Below, in pieces: positions 6,367-14,501 of a DNA stretch of 14,501 bases. The position numbers and the translations under genes are program-made. The stretch lies in contig CBFDCR010000103.1 of NCBI GenBank assembly GCA_965603365.1, forward strand, positions 1 through 14,501, in the 5' to 3' direction. The DNA comes from JAHELQ01 sp965603365 (GTDB lineage: Bacteria; Acidobacteriota; Aminicenantia; UBA2199). Every line of letters begins with the position of its first letter. Within the stretch, counting starts at the first letter, position 1. A model generated the notes under the pieces. That model saw only the letters and a list, made by a program, of their open reading frames with translations, did no database searches and was not told the origin of the DNA.

Positions 6367-6395
6367 ATTTTAATAAAATTAAGCCAACATTGCAA
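6367..6395 (-). promoter_or_regulatory. Sigma70-type promoter for the aminotransferase gene
   Basis: On the minus strand TTGCAA (6395-6390), a 17-bp spacer and TAAAAT (6372-6367) form a plausible promoter. The leader to the ATG at 6257 is about 100 nt. The region 6258-6448 holds no gene. Confidence 0.5.
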
Positions 6396-6448
6396 ACAAA
6401 AATAGTAAATCTTTACGAAAAAAATCAATGAGACCCAGCCCAGGACCG

Positions 6449-6769
6449 TTATTTGACAATATTGTGTTTTTTTAATTTTTGGCTGAAGGTGGTCTCCTTC
6501 ATGCTCAACAGGCGGGCCGCCTGCTTCTGATTGCCGCCGGTGAGGGACAACATACTCTCTATAATTTGTTTTTCCAACTCTTTGATAAATTGTTTGAACG
6601 GCAGGTTGGCCACCGTTAAATTTTTGGACACGTAGAGCCGGATTAAACGTTTCTGGGTTTCCCGGAAGGCTTCGTGGATTTGTTCGGCACCCATGGGTGT
6701 ACGGCTCGCCCTCCCATCGGTGCCGATGATTTCCCGTCTTTTTTCAGGATTCCAAAATTGTGTCCGCAT
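6449..6769 (-). CDS. Small Fis-type helix-turn-helix protein
   Basis: The 106 C-terminal residues end in a Fis/NtrC-type DNA-binding domain (HTH_8, residues ~61-106): LEKQIIESMLSLTGGNQKQA, then ARLLSMKETTFSQKLKK. In the family the N-Q-x-x-A-A-x-x-L-x turn and the following helix contact DNA, and the proteins act as dimers. Here it is not attached to receiver or AAA+ domains; the first ~60 residues are basic or helical and unrecognised. The ATG at 6769 is chosen because ATAGG lies 6 bases before it. A TTG at 6808 would add 13 residues but has no spaced ribosome site. The gene is divergent from the propeller-sensor genes, with 174 bp between the starts, and upstream of the aminotransferase gene, so it may regulate either. 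Confidence 0.75.
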   Translation of the reverse strand: MRTQFWNPEKRREIIGTDGRASRTPMGAEQIHEAFRETQKRLIRLYVSKNLTVANLPFKQFIKELEKQIIESMLSLTGGNQKQAARLLSMKETTFSQKLKKHNIVK

Positions 6770-6943
6770 GTCTTGCCTATTTTTACCTGTGACGGGCCCG
6801 AATTTCAATCACCCAACAGGATGATTTTTAAAAATAGTACTAAAAGGTTATGGCGTGACTGCGATTTGCAACCAACAACCGCCAAAAAACGTACAACTTA
6901 GAAGGTCGGCCTGGTCTTAAGGCCCCCAGGAGTGACAGGTGAC

Positions 6944-8365
6944 ATGATGAAAATAGTGATTCTGCTTGTTTTGCTGATGCTTTTCCCAGGCTGGCTGGTC
7001 CCCGGGGAGGCGGCCTATACATTCCGGCATATCGGCCCCCAACACGAACTGCCCCACGAAGGGGTCTTTTGTATCATGCAGGATGCCAGGGGCTTTATAT
7101 GGATGGCCGCGGCTAATGGATTGGTGCGCCATGACGGCTGCGATTTTAAGGTATTTAAACCCGGTCATCGTATCTCTTACATTTATGAAGACCGCCAGAG
7201 AGTACTGTGGCTGGGCACAAGAGACAGCGGCCTGATGAGATTTGATCGGCAAAGGGAACGGTTTTTTGTTCACAGCGCCGTCGACGAAGTGCGGGTCATA
7301 GTGGAGGATAGTCTCGGCGGTTTATGGCTGGGCACCGGCAGCGGGCTCCAATACCTGGATGGGCAGCGCCGCGCCTCGATCCGCTATGGGGCCGACCCTG
7401 CCGATCACGGCAGTTTGAGCAGCGGTTCGGTGTGGGCGATTTTCGAGGACCGTTCGGGTGAGCTGTGGCTGGGGACAGGGGGGGGCTTAAACCGGTTCGA
7501 CCGGCAGCGGAACCAATTCTGTCACTATCGGCACCAACCGGCAAATCCCCACAGCCTGAGCGGCGACCGGGTGACCGCTGTTTGTGAAGATCGGCAGGGA
7601 ACCCTGTGGGTGGGGACGGACAAAGGCTTATATCGATTTGACCGCCGGCAAGAGAAATTTTACAGTTACCCCTTTGCCGACGGTGTTTCGGCGATTCTGG
7701 AGGGTCGGCAGGGGAATTTGTGGATCGGCACCTGGGGCGGCGGGCTCAACCGACTGGATCGGCAGGCCAAAAAATTGATCCGCTGCCACGGCGGTGCCGG
7801 CGAGTCCCAGGCTCTTGACACCGCCAGGATCATGAGCCTGATGGAGGATCGTACCGGAATTTTATGGATCGGCACCGAAGATGACGGCGCCTTTAAGGTG
7901 ATTCCCCGGCGCAAAAATTCCCATAAGCCGCCGGTGGTCATCACGGAAATCAGGCTGTCGGACGGCACGCCTCTGGAGCAGAGCGAAGCCCAACCGGTTC
8001 GCCTTAAATATGGGCAGCGCGCGCTCTCCATCCGCTTCGCCGCCCTGGATTATACCGCTCCTGAAAAGAACAGCTATGCCTACAGGCTGGAGGGGCGGGA
8101 TCGCGATTGGATCGAGCTGGCAACCCGGCGAAGTGTCTCGTTTCACCGGCTGGCAGCAGGAGAGTATACCTTGCGGGTGAGGGGGTCCAATAACGATGGC
8201 CTGTGGAATCTGACGGGCACATCGCTGAAAATCATCATCTCGCCGCCCTTCTGGCAGACCCGGTGGTTTCAACTGCTGCTGGGGGTGATCGGCCTGGCGG
8301 TGGTGCTGCAACTCTACCGGCTGCGAAAAAAACGGCTGAGCCGACGGCTAAACCGGGCGGTTTGA
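6944..8365 (+). CDS. Membrane-anchored 7-blade Reg_prop/Y_Y_Y sensor, no output domain
   Basis: The 473-aa protein begins with a signal sequence (IVILLVLLMLFPGWLVPGEA). Seven two-component-regulator propeller repeats follow, for example EDRSGELWLGTGGGLNRFDR and EDRQGTLWVGTDKGLYRFD, making one full 7-blade propeller. Then come a Y_Y_Y beta-sandwich (~370-432, ending SLKIIISPPFWQT), one membrane helix (~441-458) and a basic tail of about 15 residues. Reg_prop/Y_Y_Y modules bind ligands outside the inner membrane and normally drive a kinase or HTH inside the cell; here nothing follows the helix. The start is ATG at 6944 (AGGAG at 6928-6932); GTG at 6932 would add four residues. It lies 43 bp before a paralogue twice as long that has a LuxR HTH, and the two share almost the same PPFWQT-W-x membrane entry. 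It may be a degenerate copy or a receptor subunit. Confidence 0.85.
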   Translation: MMKIVILLVLLMLFPGWLVPGEAAYTFRHIGPQHELPHEGVFCIMQDARGFIWMAAANGLVRHDGCDFKVFKPGHRISYIYEDRQRVLWLGTRDSGLMRFDRQRERFFVHSAVDEVRVIVEDSLGGLWLGTGSGLQYLDGQRRASIRYGADPADHGSLSSGSVWAIFEDRSGELWLGTGGGLNRFDRQRNQFCHYRHQPANPHSLSGDRVTAVCEDRQGTLWVGTDKGLYRFDRRQEKFYSYPFADGVSAILEGRQGNLWIGTWGGGLNRLDRQAKKLIRCHGGAGESQALDTARIMSLMEDRTGILWIGTEDDGAFKVIPRRKNSHKPPVVITEIRLSDGTPLEQSEAQPVRLKYGQRALSIRFAALDYTAPEKNSYAYRLEGRDRDWIELATRRSVSFHRLAAGEYTLRVRGSNNDGLWNLTGTSLKIIISPPFWQTRWFQLLLGVIGLAVVLQLYRLRKKRLSRRLNRAV

Positions 8366-8408
8366 TTTCCGGTACAAAATAGTATATTATTCAATTTCAG
8401 GTAGGCAG

Positions 8409-11132
8409 ATGAGAAGAATCGGGTTCGTCATTCTGGTACTCCTAATGGTTGTCGGTATGCTCTTTTCAACCAGGGGGAAAATGAAGTTTGTGCACATTGA
8501 TATCGGGCAGGGGCTTTCCGGCAACACGGTCTACTGTGTTTTTCAGGACAGCCAGGGGTTTTTATGGTTCGGCACGGAATCTCTTATTCGCTATGACGGC
8601 TACAATTTTCGGATTTTTAAGCACGACCCCAGAGATCCCGCCAGCCTGAGCAAAGATGTGGTGGCGGATATCTGTGAAGACCGAACAAATGTTTTATGGA
8701 TCGGCACCTACGGCGGCGGGTTGAATCGGTTTGACCGGGCAAAGGAAACCTTCACCCGCTACCAGAATAGGCCGGGAGATCCCGGCAGTTTGAGCCATGA
8801 TACCGTGGTGTCGATCTATGAGGATCGAACCGGCATCCTCTGGATCGGCACCTGGGGCGGCGGACTGAATCGACTGGAACGGGACAGGGGGACATTTACC
8901 GCCTTTCGCGCCGGAAACGGAGATCCCGCCGGTTTAAGCAGCGACTATGTCAAGTGTATTTATGAAGACCGCTCCGGCACCCTCTGGGTCGGCACCTGGG
9001 GTGGGGGGCTGCATCTCTATGACCGGCAAAAGGAAGTGTTTCGCTCTTTTGGCCGCCGGTCTGGGGAGCTCGGTAGTTTGAGCAGCGATAATATCAGGGC
9101 GATTTTTCAGGATCAAGCCGGGATTTTGTGGATCGGCACCGATGATGGGCTGAATAAAATGGCGCCTGCCGGGGGAGATGGCGGCCGGCCGGGATTTATT
9201 TTGAGCGGCGACCGCATTTTCGATATATATGAATCCCCCGGGGAGCCGGGAATCCTCTGGATCGCCACCGATGAGGGCCTGAATATTTTTGATAAAGAGA
9301 AAGAGAGATTGTTTCATTATAGACCGGATCCCGGGAAACCGGCCAGCCTGAGCAGCAAGGTAATCCGGTGTATTGCCGAAGATTCGTCGGGGTTGATCTG
9401 GCTGGGAACCCAGGGGGGCGGGTTAAACAAATGTTACCGGGGCCAGGATCAATTCACCCTTTATCAAAGCGACCCTGCCGATGCCAACAGCTTGAGCTAT
9501 AAAGATGTGTATGCCCTCTGTGAAGATGCCTCCGGGGCTCTCTGGATCGGTACCTCCGGCGGCGGTCTCGACAGGTTTGATCGGCAGAGCAATCGCTTTA
9601 CCCACTATCGACACCAGGCCGGCAATCCCCGCAGCCTGAGCAGCAATATCGTATTTTCAATTATCGAGGACCGTGAGGGCACTCTCTGGATCGGGACATG
9701 GCTCGGCGGTCTCGACAAATTTGACCGCCAAACCGGAACATTTACCCACTTCGGGTCGAGCCCCCAGGACCCCCGCAGCCTGGGCAATTACAGTGTATTG
9801 GCAATCCATGAGGATCAGGCCGGTATATTGTGGCTGGGCACCGACGTCGGGCTGAGTAAATTTGACCGGCATACCGGGGCGTTTACCTGGTATAAACACG
9901 AAGCCACCGATGCCTACAGCCTGAGTTCCGACGAGGTGGTGACCGTGTATGAAGACCGCTCCCGGAGACTCTGGGTGGGCACCGATGAGGGACTCGACTC
10001 ATTGGATCGGGAAACCGGGAGGTTCACCCATTTCCGATCCCATGGCGAAGATCCCCGGACTTTGAGCAGTGATGTGGTGATAGCGATTTATGAGGATCGT
10101 TCCGGCAGACTGTGGGTGGGCACCGATGATGGGCTCAACCGATTGTACCGCCGGCAGGGAGTATTTTCCCGGTACCGGGAGCAGGATGGCCTGCCCGGGA
10201 ATACCGTTACCGGGATTCTGGAAGATCGTCACGGCCATCTCTGGATCGGTACCGACAAGGGGCTGTCGAGATTTAATCCCCGGACCGGGGTTTTTGAAAA
10301 TTACTATAGACAGGATGGACTGCAAAGCGATGCCTTTAATCCCGCTGCCTGTTGTAAAAGTAAAGGGGGGGAGCTGTTTTTTGGCGGGCCCAACGGCTTT
10401 AATATATTTAATCCGGATCATGTAAAAGGCAGCCCTCACATCCCGCCCATTGTGTTGACGGATTTTACGGTGCTCTCTCAACCCGGTACAAGGGGCGGCG
10501 ACTCCCCGGTGAGGGGGCAGATTTCGGAGGTGAAGGCGATAAAACTCGATTATCGGCAGAGTGTTTTTTTCTTTGAATTTGCGGCCCTGGATTTCGCCAA
10601 CCCCGATAAAAACCGGTATGCCTATAAATTGGCGGGGGGGGACGGGGAGTGGCATTACCTGGGCAGCCAGAGGCGTATAACCTTTGCCAATCTGCCGCCG
10701 GGAAATTATACGCTCCACATCAAAGGCTCAAACAGCAGCGGGGCCTGGAACGAAGAAGGGGTGACGTTAAGCATCATCATTACCCCGCCCTTCTGGCAGA
10801 CCTGGTGGTTTCGGGGCCTGCTGGGCCTGCTGGTCATCGGGATTTTGATTAAATTGTACAGGCTGAGGATCGGGTTTCTGACCCGGAGATTGGAACAGGA
10901 GGCCAGGATCGGCTTTTTCTGTAAAAAATACGACATTTCCCGGCGGGAGCGGGAAGTCATGCTGCTGCTCCTGGAGGGCAAGAGCAGCCGGGAAATTGAG
11001 GATCGACTCTATATTTCCATGAACACCGTCAAGAGTCACGTTTCCAGCATTTATCAAAAGTTAGGGGTGAAAAATCGTTACCAGCTCTTCAATTTGCTGG
11101 GCAATTCCCACGGCAGCAAGGAGTCCCCTTAG
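8409..11132 (+). CDS. Transmembrane 14-blade Reg_prop sensor with LuxR-type HTH
   Basis: The 907-aa protein starts with a signal/anchor helix (residues ~4-20). Fourteen Reg_prop repeats follow, typified by EDRTGILWIGTWGGGLNR, enough for two 7-blade propellers as in hybrid two-component sensors. A Y_Y_Y domain (~725-792), a membrane helix (~799-818) and a cytoplasmic LuxR/GerE HTH (842-897) come next. The HTH contains SRREREVMLLLLEGKSSREI, MNTVKSHVSSIYQKLGV and a closing NRYQLFNLL. There is no kinase, receiver or phospho-acceptor domain, so it should act as a one-component regulator that senses outside and binds DNA from the membrane. The first repeat is one residue short (GTESLIRYDG). Several repeats are nearly identical at DNA level. 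The ribosome site is weak. The next gene starts 42 bp later and is a likely target or partner. Confidence 0.9.
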   Translation: MRRIGFVILVLLMVVGMLFSTRGKMKFVHIDIGQGLSGNTVYCVFQDSQGFLWFGTESLIRYDGYNFRIFKHDPRDPASLSKDVVADICEDRTNVLWIGTYGGGLNRFDRAKETFTRYQNRPGDPGSLSHDTVVSIYEDRTGILWIGTWGGGLNRLERDRGTFTAFRAGNGDPAGLSSDYVKCIYEDRSGTLWVGTWGGGLHLYDRQKEVFRSFGRRSGELGSLSSDNIRAIFQDQAGILWIGTDDGLNKMAPAGGDGGRPGFILSGDRIFDIYESPGEPGILWIATDEGLNIFDKEKERLFHYRPDPGKPASLSSKVIRCIAEDSSGLIWLGTQGGGLNKCYRGQDQFTLYQSDPADANSLSYKDVYALCEDASGALWIGTSGGGLDRFDRQSNRFTHYRHQAGNPRSLSSNIVFSIIEDREGTLWIGTWLGGLDKFDRQTGTFTHFGSSPQDPRSLGNYSVLAIHEDQAGILWLGTDVGLSKFDRHTGAFTWYKHEATDAYSLSSDEVVTVYEDRSRRLWVGTDEGLDSLDRETGRFTHFRSHGEDPRTLSSDVVIAIYEDRSGRLWVGTDDGLNRLYRRQGVFSRYREQDGLPGNTVTGILEDRHGHLWIGTDKGLSRFNPRTGVFENYYRQDGLQSDAFNPAACCKSKGGELFFGGPNGFNIFNPDHVKGSPHIPPIVLTDFTVLSQPGTRGGDSPVRGQISEVKAIKLDYRQSVFFFEFAALDFANPDKNRYAYKLAGGDGEWHYLGSQRRITFANLPPGNYTLHIKGSNSSGAWNEEGVTLSIIITPPFWQTWWFRGLLGLLVIGILIKLYRLRIGFLTRRLEQEARIGFFCKKYDISRREREVMLLLLEGKSSREIEDRLYISMNTVKSHVSSIYQKLGVKNRYQLFNLLGNSHGSKESP

Positions 11133-11174
11133 ATTATGGTTTGAAAATATGATTATAGAAATCAGGAGGTTAAG

Positions 11175-13037
11175 ATGAAGAGATGTTGGCAGTATTCGTT
11201 GTTAGTTCTGGTATTCGCAGTAGTATTGGTGTCCTGCAACGGTTCCTCGACCTATTATGTAGACGGCTCTTACGGGGGCACCGAAGCGGGAACAAAGAGT
11301 CAACCCTTCCGGTCTATTGTGAAAGCCCTGTCAAAGGCGGCGGCCGGGGATACGGTCGAGGTGGCCCCCGGTCTCTACCGCGAAAATGTCCTGTTGAAGC
11401 CCGGCGTCAAATTGATTTCCCGACAGACCGGTGCCGCCATTATACACGGCGGAGCGGAGCGGGGCGGCGGTCAGCCGGCGGTTAGCGGGGCCGATAAGGC
11501 GGAACTGGTAGGCTTTACCGTTACCGGCGGCTATGACGGGATTAAATGTGTGGGTACATCACCGGTAATCAAACGCAATATCATTCGCGGCAACTACGGG
11601 GACGGCGGCATTGTTTGCCTGGACGGCTCCAAGGCGGTTATAGAGAATAATACCATCCTGGGTAATCTGGGCGGTCCTTACCACGGCATTGCTGTCGGTA
11701 TTTACGTGGAGAAGGCCGCGCCCACGGTTCGCAGCAATATTGTCACCGCTAACAGCATCGGCTATGCCCCCTACCGGTGCAGTCCCGTCGAATCGTACAA
11801 CAATATCTGGGGCAACCGGCAAAATTTCGGTTATTCTGCCGCCGCGGGTACGGGCACGATTTCCCGGGACCCCCTGTTTGCGGCCCCCTGGCTCGACGAT
11901 TACCGCCTCAAGGCCAACTCCCCCTGCCGGGATGCCGGGGACCCGAGTCCCGCCGGCAACGATGCCGACGGCTCCCGCAGCGACATGGGGGCATTCGACG
12001 GCAACGGCGGTTATGGGGTGAGCTTACCGGTCCAGGAGTTCTTCCTGGAATCTGTCCTGGATGCCCGGGATGAGAAGAGCGGCCTTAAGACCAATGGCAC
12101 CAGCCGGTTCACGGCCGATCCGGTGTTCTGGTTTCCCCCCGCTGAACGGGGCAAAGGGGAACAGGATGTCCGGCCCTTTATCTCAACTGTGGTGGCTAAG
12201 TTAACCGCTAATCGCCATCGGGCGGTGTTCCGGCAGGACCTCCAACCGCCGGTGGATCTCTGCTCCGTTATTACCGTCACCTTTGTCAACCCGCCCCACG
12301 GCTTCCCCCTGTATAAGGGTTTAAAATCCCCGGTATGCAGGGGCGATGTGAGCCTGTATCAGCAATTGGAGGAGTCGGGCGCGGCCATCGTGGGTGGGGA
12401 ATTGCAATTGAGCACCTATAAACAGGGATTCTCCGGGGATCGGGCACTCGAACTATTGTATCATGAACTGGAACATGTGGCCAGCCTGGACCACTCTTAC
12501 CGGGGGGACAATGTGATGAATCGCTCCGGGAGTACAAAAGATTATTCCCCCCAGGAAAAAGAGGCATTTGAACTGCTGTATAAGTATCCCGTGGGCACGA
12601 AGCTCGATACCCTCATCCAGAACGGCGAGATCAGCCGCACCGCCCTCTATCCCTTTCCCCGGGTTGACGGCGTAGATCGCTGGGACGGCCAGAATTGGCG
12701 GAGTACCTGGAACTCCCAATCCGCCGACTATTGGGCCCGTCCGGGAGATTATATCTTGTTAAAAGGCTCTCGCTTGACACTGCGCTTCAAGCGTGAATAT
12801 GACTGGAGCGGCAGACCCGCCGATTATACAGAGCCGACCGTACATTTCGGCAGCCTCAAGGTCAGCGCCGATGTATCGGAGTCGTTCCAGGCAAAGACAG
12901 CCCCCAAAAACACCTATGTCAATTCCCCTGCCTGCTACCTGAAGGTCGAGGTGCCCAAAACCTTAAAGACCTCCGGCTGGGTGTTTATAGAGTCCCGCGG
13001 CCTGGTCAGCAACCCCGTCTACCTGACAATCAAATGA
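11175..13037 (+). CDS. Lipoprotein: beta-helix fused to matrixin-like metalloprotease
   Basis: A 620-aa lipoprotein with lipobox LVSC (Cys21). Residues ~27-275 form a right-handed parallel beta-helix of the DUF1565/pectin-lyase type. It opens with YYVDGSYGGTEAG and SQPFRSIVKAL, has repeated IENNTILGN-like turns, and ends in SPCRDAGDPS and DMGAFDG. Residues ~285-475 include HELEHVASLDH (430-440), the metzincin HExxHxxxxxH zinc site. Downstream is VMN with Met448 as probable Met-turn, and then YSPQEKEAFELLY, as in matrixins. The usual Gly of the site is Ser437, and Glu433 replaces the common Gly after HEL. A C-terminal beta-sandwich (~480-620) completes it. AGGAGG sits 5 bases before the ATG. 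It is probably a surface or periplasmic protease whose helix binds carbohydrate or cell wall; the substrate is unknown. Confidence 0.8.
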   Translation: MKRCWQYSLLVLVFAVVLVSCNGSSTYYVDGSYGGTEAGTKSQPFRSIVKALSKAAAGDTVEVAPGLYRENVLLKPGVKLISRQTGAAIIHGGAERGGGQPAVSGADKAELVGFTVTGGYDGIKCVGTSPVIKRNIIRGNYGDGGIVCLDGSKAVIENNTILGNLGGPYHGIAVGIYVEKAAPTVRSNIVTANSIGYAPYRCSPVESYNNIWGNRQNFGYSAAAGTGTISRDPLFAAPWLDDYRLKANSPCRDAGDPSPAGNDADGSRSDMGAFDGNGGYGVSLPVQEFFLESVLDARDEKSGLKTNGTSRFTADPVFWFPPAERGKGEQDVRPFISTVVAKLTANRHRAVFRQDLQPPVDLCSVITVTFVNPPHGFPLYKGLKSPVCRGDVSLYQQLEESGAAIVGGELQLSTYKQGFSGDRALELLYHELEHVASLDHSYRGDNVMNRSGSTKDYSPQEKEAFELLYKYPVGTKLDTLIQNGEISRTALYPFPRVDGVDRWDGQNWRSTWNSQSADYWARPGDYILLKGSRLTLRFKREYDWSGRPADYTEPTVHFGSLKVSADVSESFQAKTAPKNTYVNSPACYLKVEVPKTLKTSGWVFIESRGLVSNPVYLTIK

Positions 13038-13072
13038 TTTAAAGGCAGACGGGTATAAGGAGAGTGAACAAG

Positions 13073-14314
13073 ATGTCTGAAGAACTGACTTCCGTAACAC
13101 CGGTAGCACCGCCGGATCGAATCGTGTCGGTTGATGTGCTGCGGGGATTGGCCGTGCTGGGAATCCTGGTGATAAACATTCAACCCTTTTCCATGGTCCT
13201 TGCCTCCCTGTCCAATCCCACCGCCTTCGGCGACCTGGGGGGAGTGAATTATGGGGTGGCCCTGCTGAGTTACCTGTTTGCCCAGCTGAAGTTTATGACC
13301 CTCTTCTCCCTGCTGTTCGGCGCCGGCATCGTGCTGATGGCCCAGAAAATCGAAGCCGGGGGCCGGAGACCGGCCAAATGGCACTACCGGCGCATGTTGT
13401 GGCTGATCGTCATCGGCCTGCTGCACGCCTACCTGCTGTGGTACGGCGATATCCTGTTTAGCTACGGCCTGTGCGGTCTCATTGTCTATCTGTTCAGGAA
13501 AAAATCGGCCAAAACCCTGTTGATTGTCGGCCTGATCGTCATTTTTATCGGCTCGTTGATTATGTTTGTGGTGGAGGCCTCGATCCCCTACTGGCCCCAG
13601 GAACTGTTGGCCCAGTCGATGCAAGGCTGGCAGCCGGATGCCCAGCATGTGGCCCAGGAGGTTACTGCCTACCGGGGCGGCTGGCTGGCCCAGATGGCGC
13701 ACCGCCTGCCCACGGCCATCATGTTTCAGACCTTTGCGTTTTTTATGTTGGTGCTGTGGCGGGCCGGCGGCCTGATGCTGATCGGCATGGCCCTGTTTAA
13801 GTGGGGTGTATTGAGTGGGGAAGCCTCTAAAAAGTCTTATCGACGTTTTGTCGTTGCCGGCTTGAGTGTCGGCCTGCCCCTGGTGGGCCTGGGCTGGCTT
13901 TACAATGAGCTTCACCACTGGGCCTTTGACCGTGCCATGTTCGAGGGCACTCAATTTAACTACTGGGGCAGCCTGCTGGTCAGCCTGGCCTACATCGGGG
14001 CCGTCATGCTGATCCTTCAGGCCGGCAGGCTGAAGGTGTTCAGCCGGGCCCTGGCCGCGGTGGGGCGCCTGGCCCTGACCAACTACCTGCTGCAAACCGT
14101 TATCTGTACCAGCCTCTTCTACGGCCACGGCTTCGGCCTCTTTGGCCGGGTGGACCGGCTGGGGCAGATCCTGATTGTGGTTCTCATCCTGGCTTTCCAG
14201 ATGGTGGCCTCCCCCCTGTGGCTCAAACACTTCCGCTTCGGCCCGGCCGAATGGCTGTGGCGCTCCCTGACCTACTGGAAACGCCAACCCCTGAAAAAAC
14301 CTGAATCCGGTTAA
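13073..14314 (+). CDS. DUF418 / YeiB-like polytopic membrane protein
   Basis: The 413-aa protein begins with the family signature RIVSVDVLRGLAVLGILVIN in its first membrane helix. About eight to ten helices follow, including FMTLFSLLFGAGIVLM, MLWLIVIGLLHAYLLWYGDI and, near the end, VGRLALTNYLLQTVICTSLFYGHG, which is typical of the C-terminal DUF418 domain. The family is related to membrane acyltransferases of the OpgC/acyltransferase-3 kind, but no reaction is established. The ATG at 13073 is preferred because AGGAG (13058-13062) is well placed for it; GTG at 13064 would add three residues but lies too close. It follows the metalloprotease gene by 35 bp and may be co-transcribed. It ends 11 bp from a convergent gene. 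Confidence 0.88.
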   Translation: MSEELTSVTPVAPPDRIVSVDVLRGLAVLGILVINIQPFSMVLASLSNPTAFGDLGGVNYGVALLSYLFAQLKFMTLFSLLFGAGIVLMAQKIEAGGRRPAKWHYRRMLWLIVIGLLHAYLLWYGDILFSYGLCGLIVYLFRKKSAKTLLIVGLIVIFIGSLIMFVVEASIPYWPQELLAQSMQGWQPDAQHVAQEVTAYRGGWLAQMAHRLPTAIMFQTFAFFMLVLWRAGGLMLIGMALFKWGVLSGEASKKSYRRFVVAGLSVGLPLVGLGWLYNELHHWAFDRAMFEGTQFNYWGSLLVSLAYIGAVMLILQAGRLKVFSRALAAVGRLALTNYLLQTVICTSLFYGHGFGLFGRVDRLGQILIVVLILAFQMVASPLWLKHFRFGPAEWLWRSLTYWKRQPLKKPESG

Positions 14315-14325
14315 CATTTTTCCCA

Positions 14326-14501
14326 CTAATTCACATCGGCCATAGCGATCAATTCATGGCCTGAAAATATCAAGAGGATTTTGATTAGGGTGGTCTTTTT
14401 TATGGTTTTTTTGAATTTTTCGTCGATGCTGTAGTTTTTCAGTTGCTCTTCCGCTTCCGATTTTAATTGCCGGACCTTTTCATCACCCGGACTAACGCCC
14501 G
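14326..14501 (-). CDS. C-terminal end of an unrecognised protein (partial)
   Basis: On the minus strand an open frame enters from the right edge and ends at TAG (14328-14326). The visible ~58 residues read SPGDEKVRQLKSEAEEQLKN, then YSIDEKFKKTIKKTTLIKIL, then LIFSGHELIAMADVN. It is lysine/glutamate-rich and probably helical, with a short hydrophobic stretch near the end. The start is outside the window and no family is recognised. The coding character is good, with no stop in this frame. Confidence 0.6.
   Translation of the reverse strand, partial: GVSPGDEKVRQLKSEAEEQLKNYSIDEKFKKTIKKTTLIKILLIFSGHELIAMADVN

Noticed and set aside
6908..6924. GGCCT/AGGCC hairpin before the first sensor gene as a riboswitch
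   Set aside because: It has only a 5-bp stem and no recognisable conserved aptamer elements.
13019..14326. Minus-strand 435-aa ORF
   Set aside because: It is a Gln/His/Gly-rich shadow of the DUF418 gene, whose plus-strand frame has a family signature and membrane helices.

Overview
The window looks like part of a Gram-negative bacterial chromosome with moderate GC. Supporting this are several Sec signal peptides, a lipobox lipoprotein, a likely outer-membrane barrel and periplasmic two-component-regulator propellers with a Y_Y_Y domain. The mix of Reg_prop/Y_Y_Y sensors, an NHL propeller remnant, short interspersed 'CCTGTCCCCAAAT' repeats and a type II toxin-antitoxin pair resembles genomes of the Acidobacteriota/Aminicenantota kind. 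That placement is inference; no marker gene in the window settles it.

Positions 1-1557 are accessory DNA. An array of short repeats with a 21-22 bp pitch (about 47-198) sits just upstream of a good sigma70-type promoter and a 40-codon ORF. A minus-strand Phd/YefM antitoxin and RelE/ParE toxin pair follows. Its 5' end abuts the remnant of an NHL/6-bladed propeller gene, so the antitoxin has lost its normal start. A second, different array, also with a 21 bp pitch (1212-1343), lies upstream of a consensus promoter (1438-1466).

Positions 1558-5083 hold secreted-protein genes on the plus strand. First is a 656-aa exported protein with repeated YVGG/YIGG motifs, probably a beta-propeller. Next is a signal peptide plus a beta-sandwich domain, separated by one in-frame TAA from a beta-barrel domain; this could be two genes or one interrupted gene. 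Last is a small exported protein broken by a -1 shift at a G5 run.

Positions 5088-6769 (minus strand) carry a class V aminotransferase/cysteine desulfurase-family enzyme with its own promoter, and a small stand-alone Fis-type HTH protein.

Positions 6944-14314 are a closely spaced plus-strand run that may be one operon. Its genes are a membrane-anchored single 7-blade Reg_prop sensor with no output domain; a double 7-blade Reg_prop sensor that ends in a LuxR-type HTH; a lipoprotein fusing a right-handed beta-helix to a matrixin-like zinc protease; and a DUF418 membrane protein. A reasonable model is that the LuxR-bearing sensor reads an extracytoplasmic ligand and controls the secreted genes next to it, with the output-less paralogue as partner or modulator. 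This is inferred from architecture and gene order only. The right edge holds the C-terminal end of an unrecognised minus-strand gene, tail to tail with the DUF418 gene.
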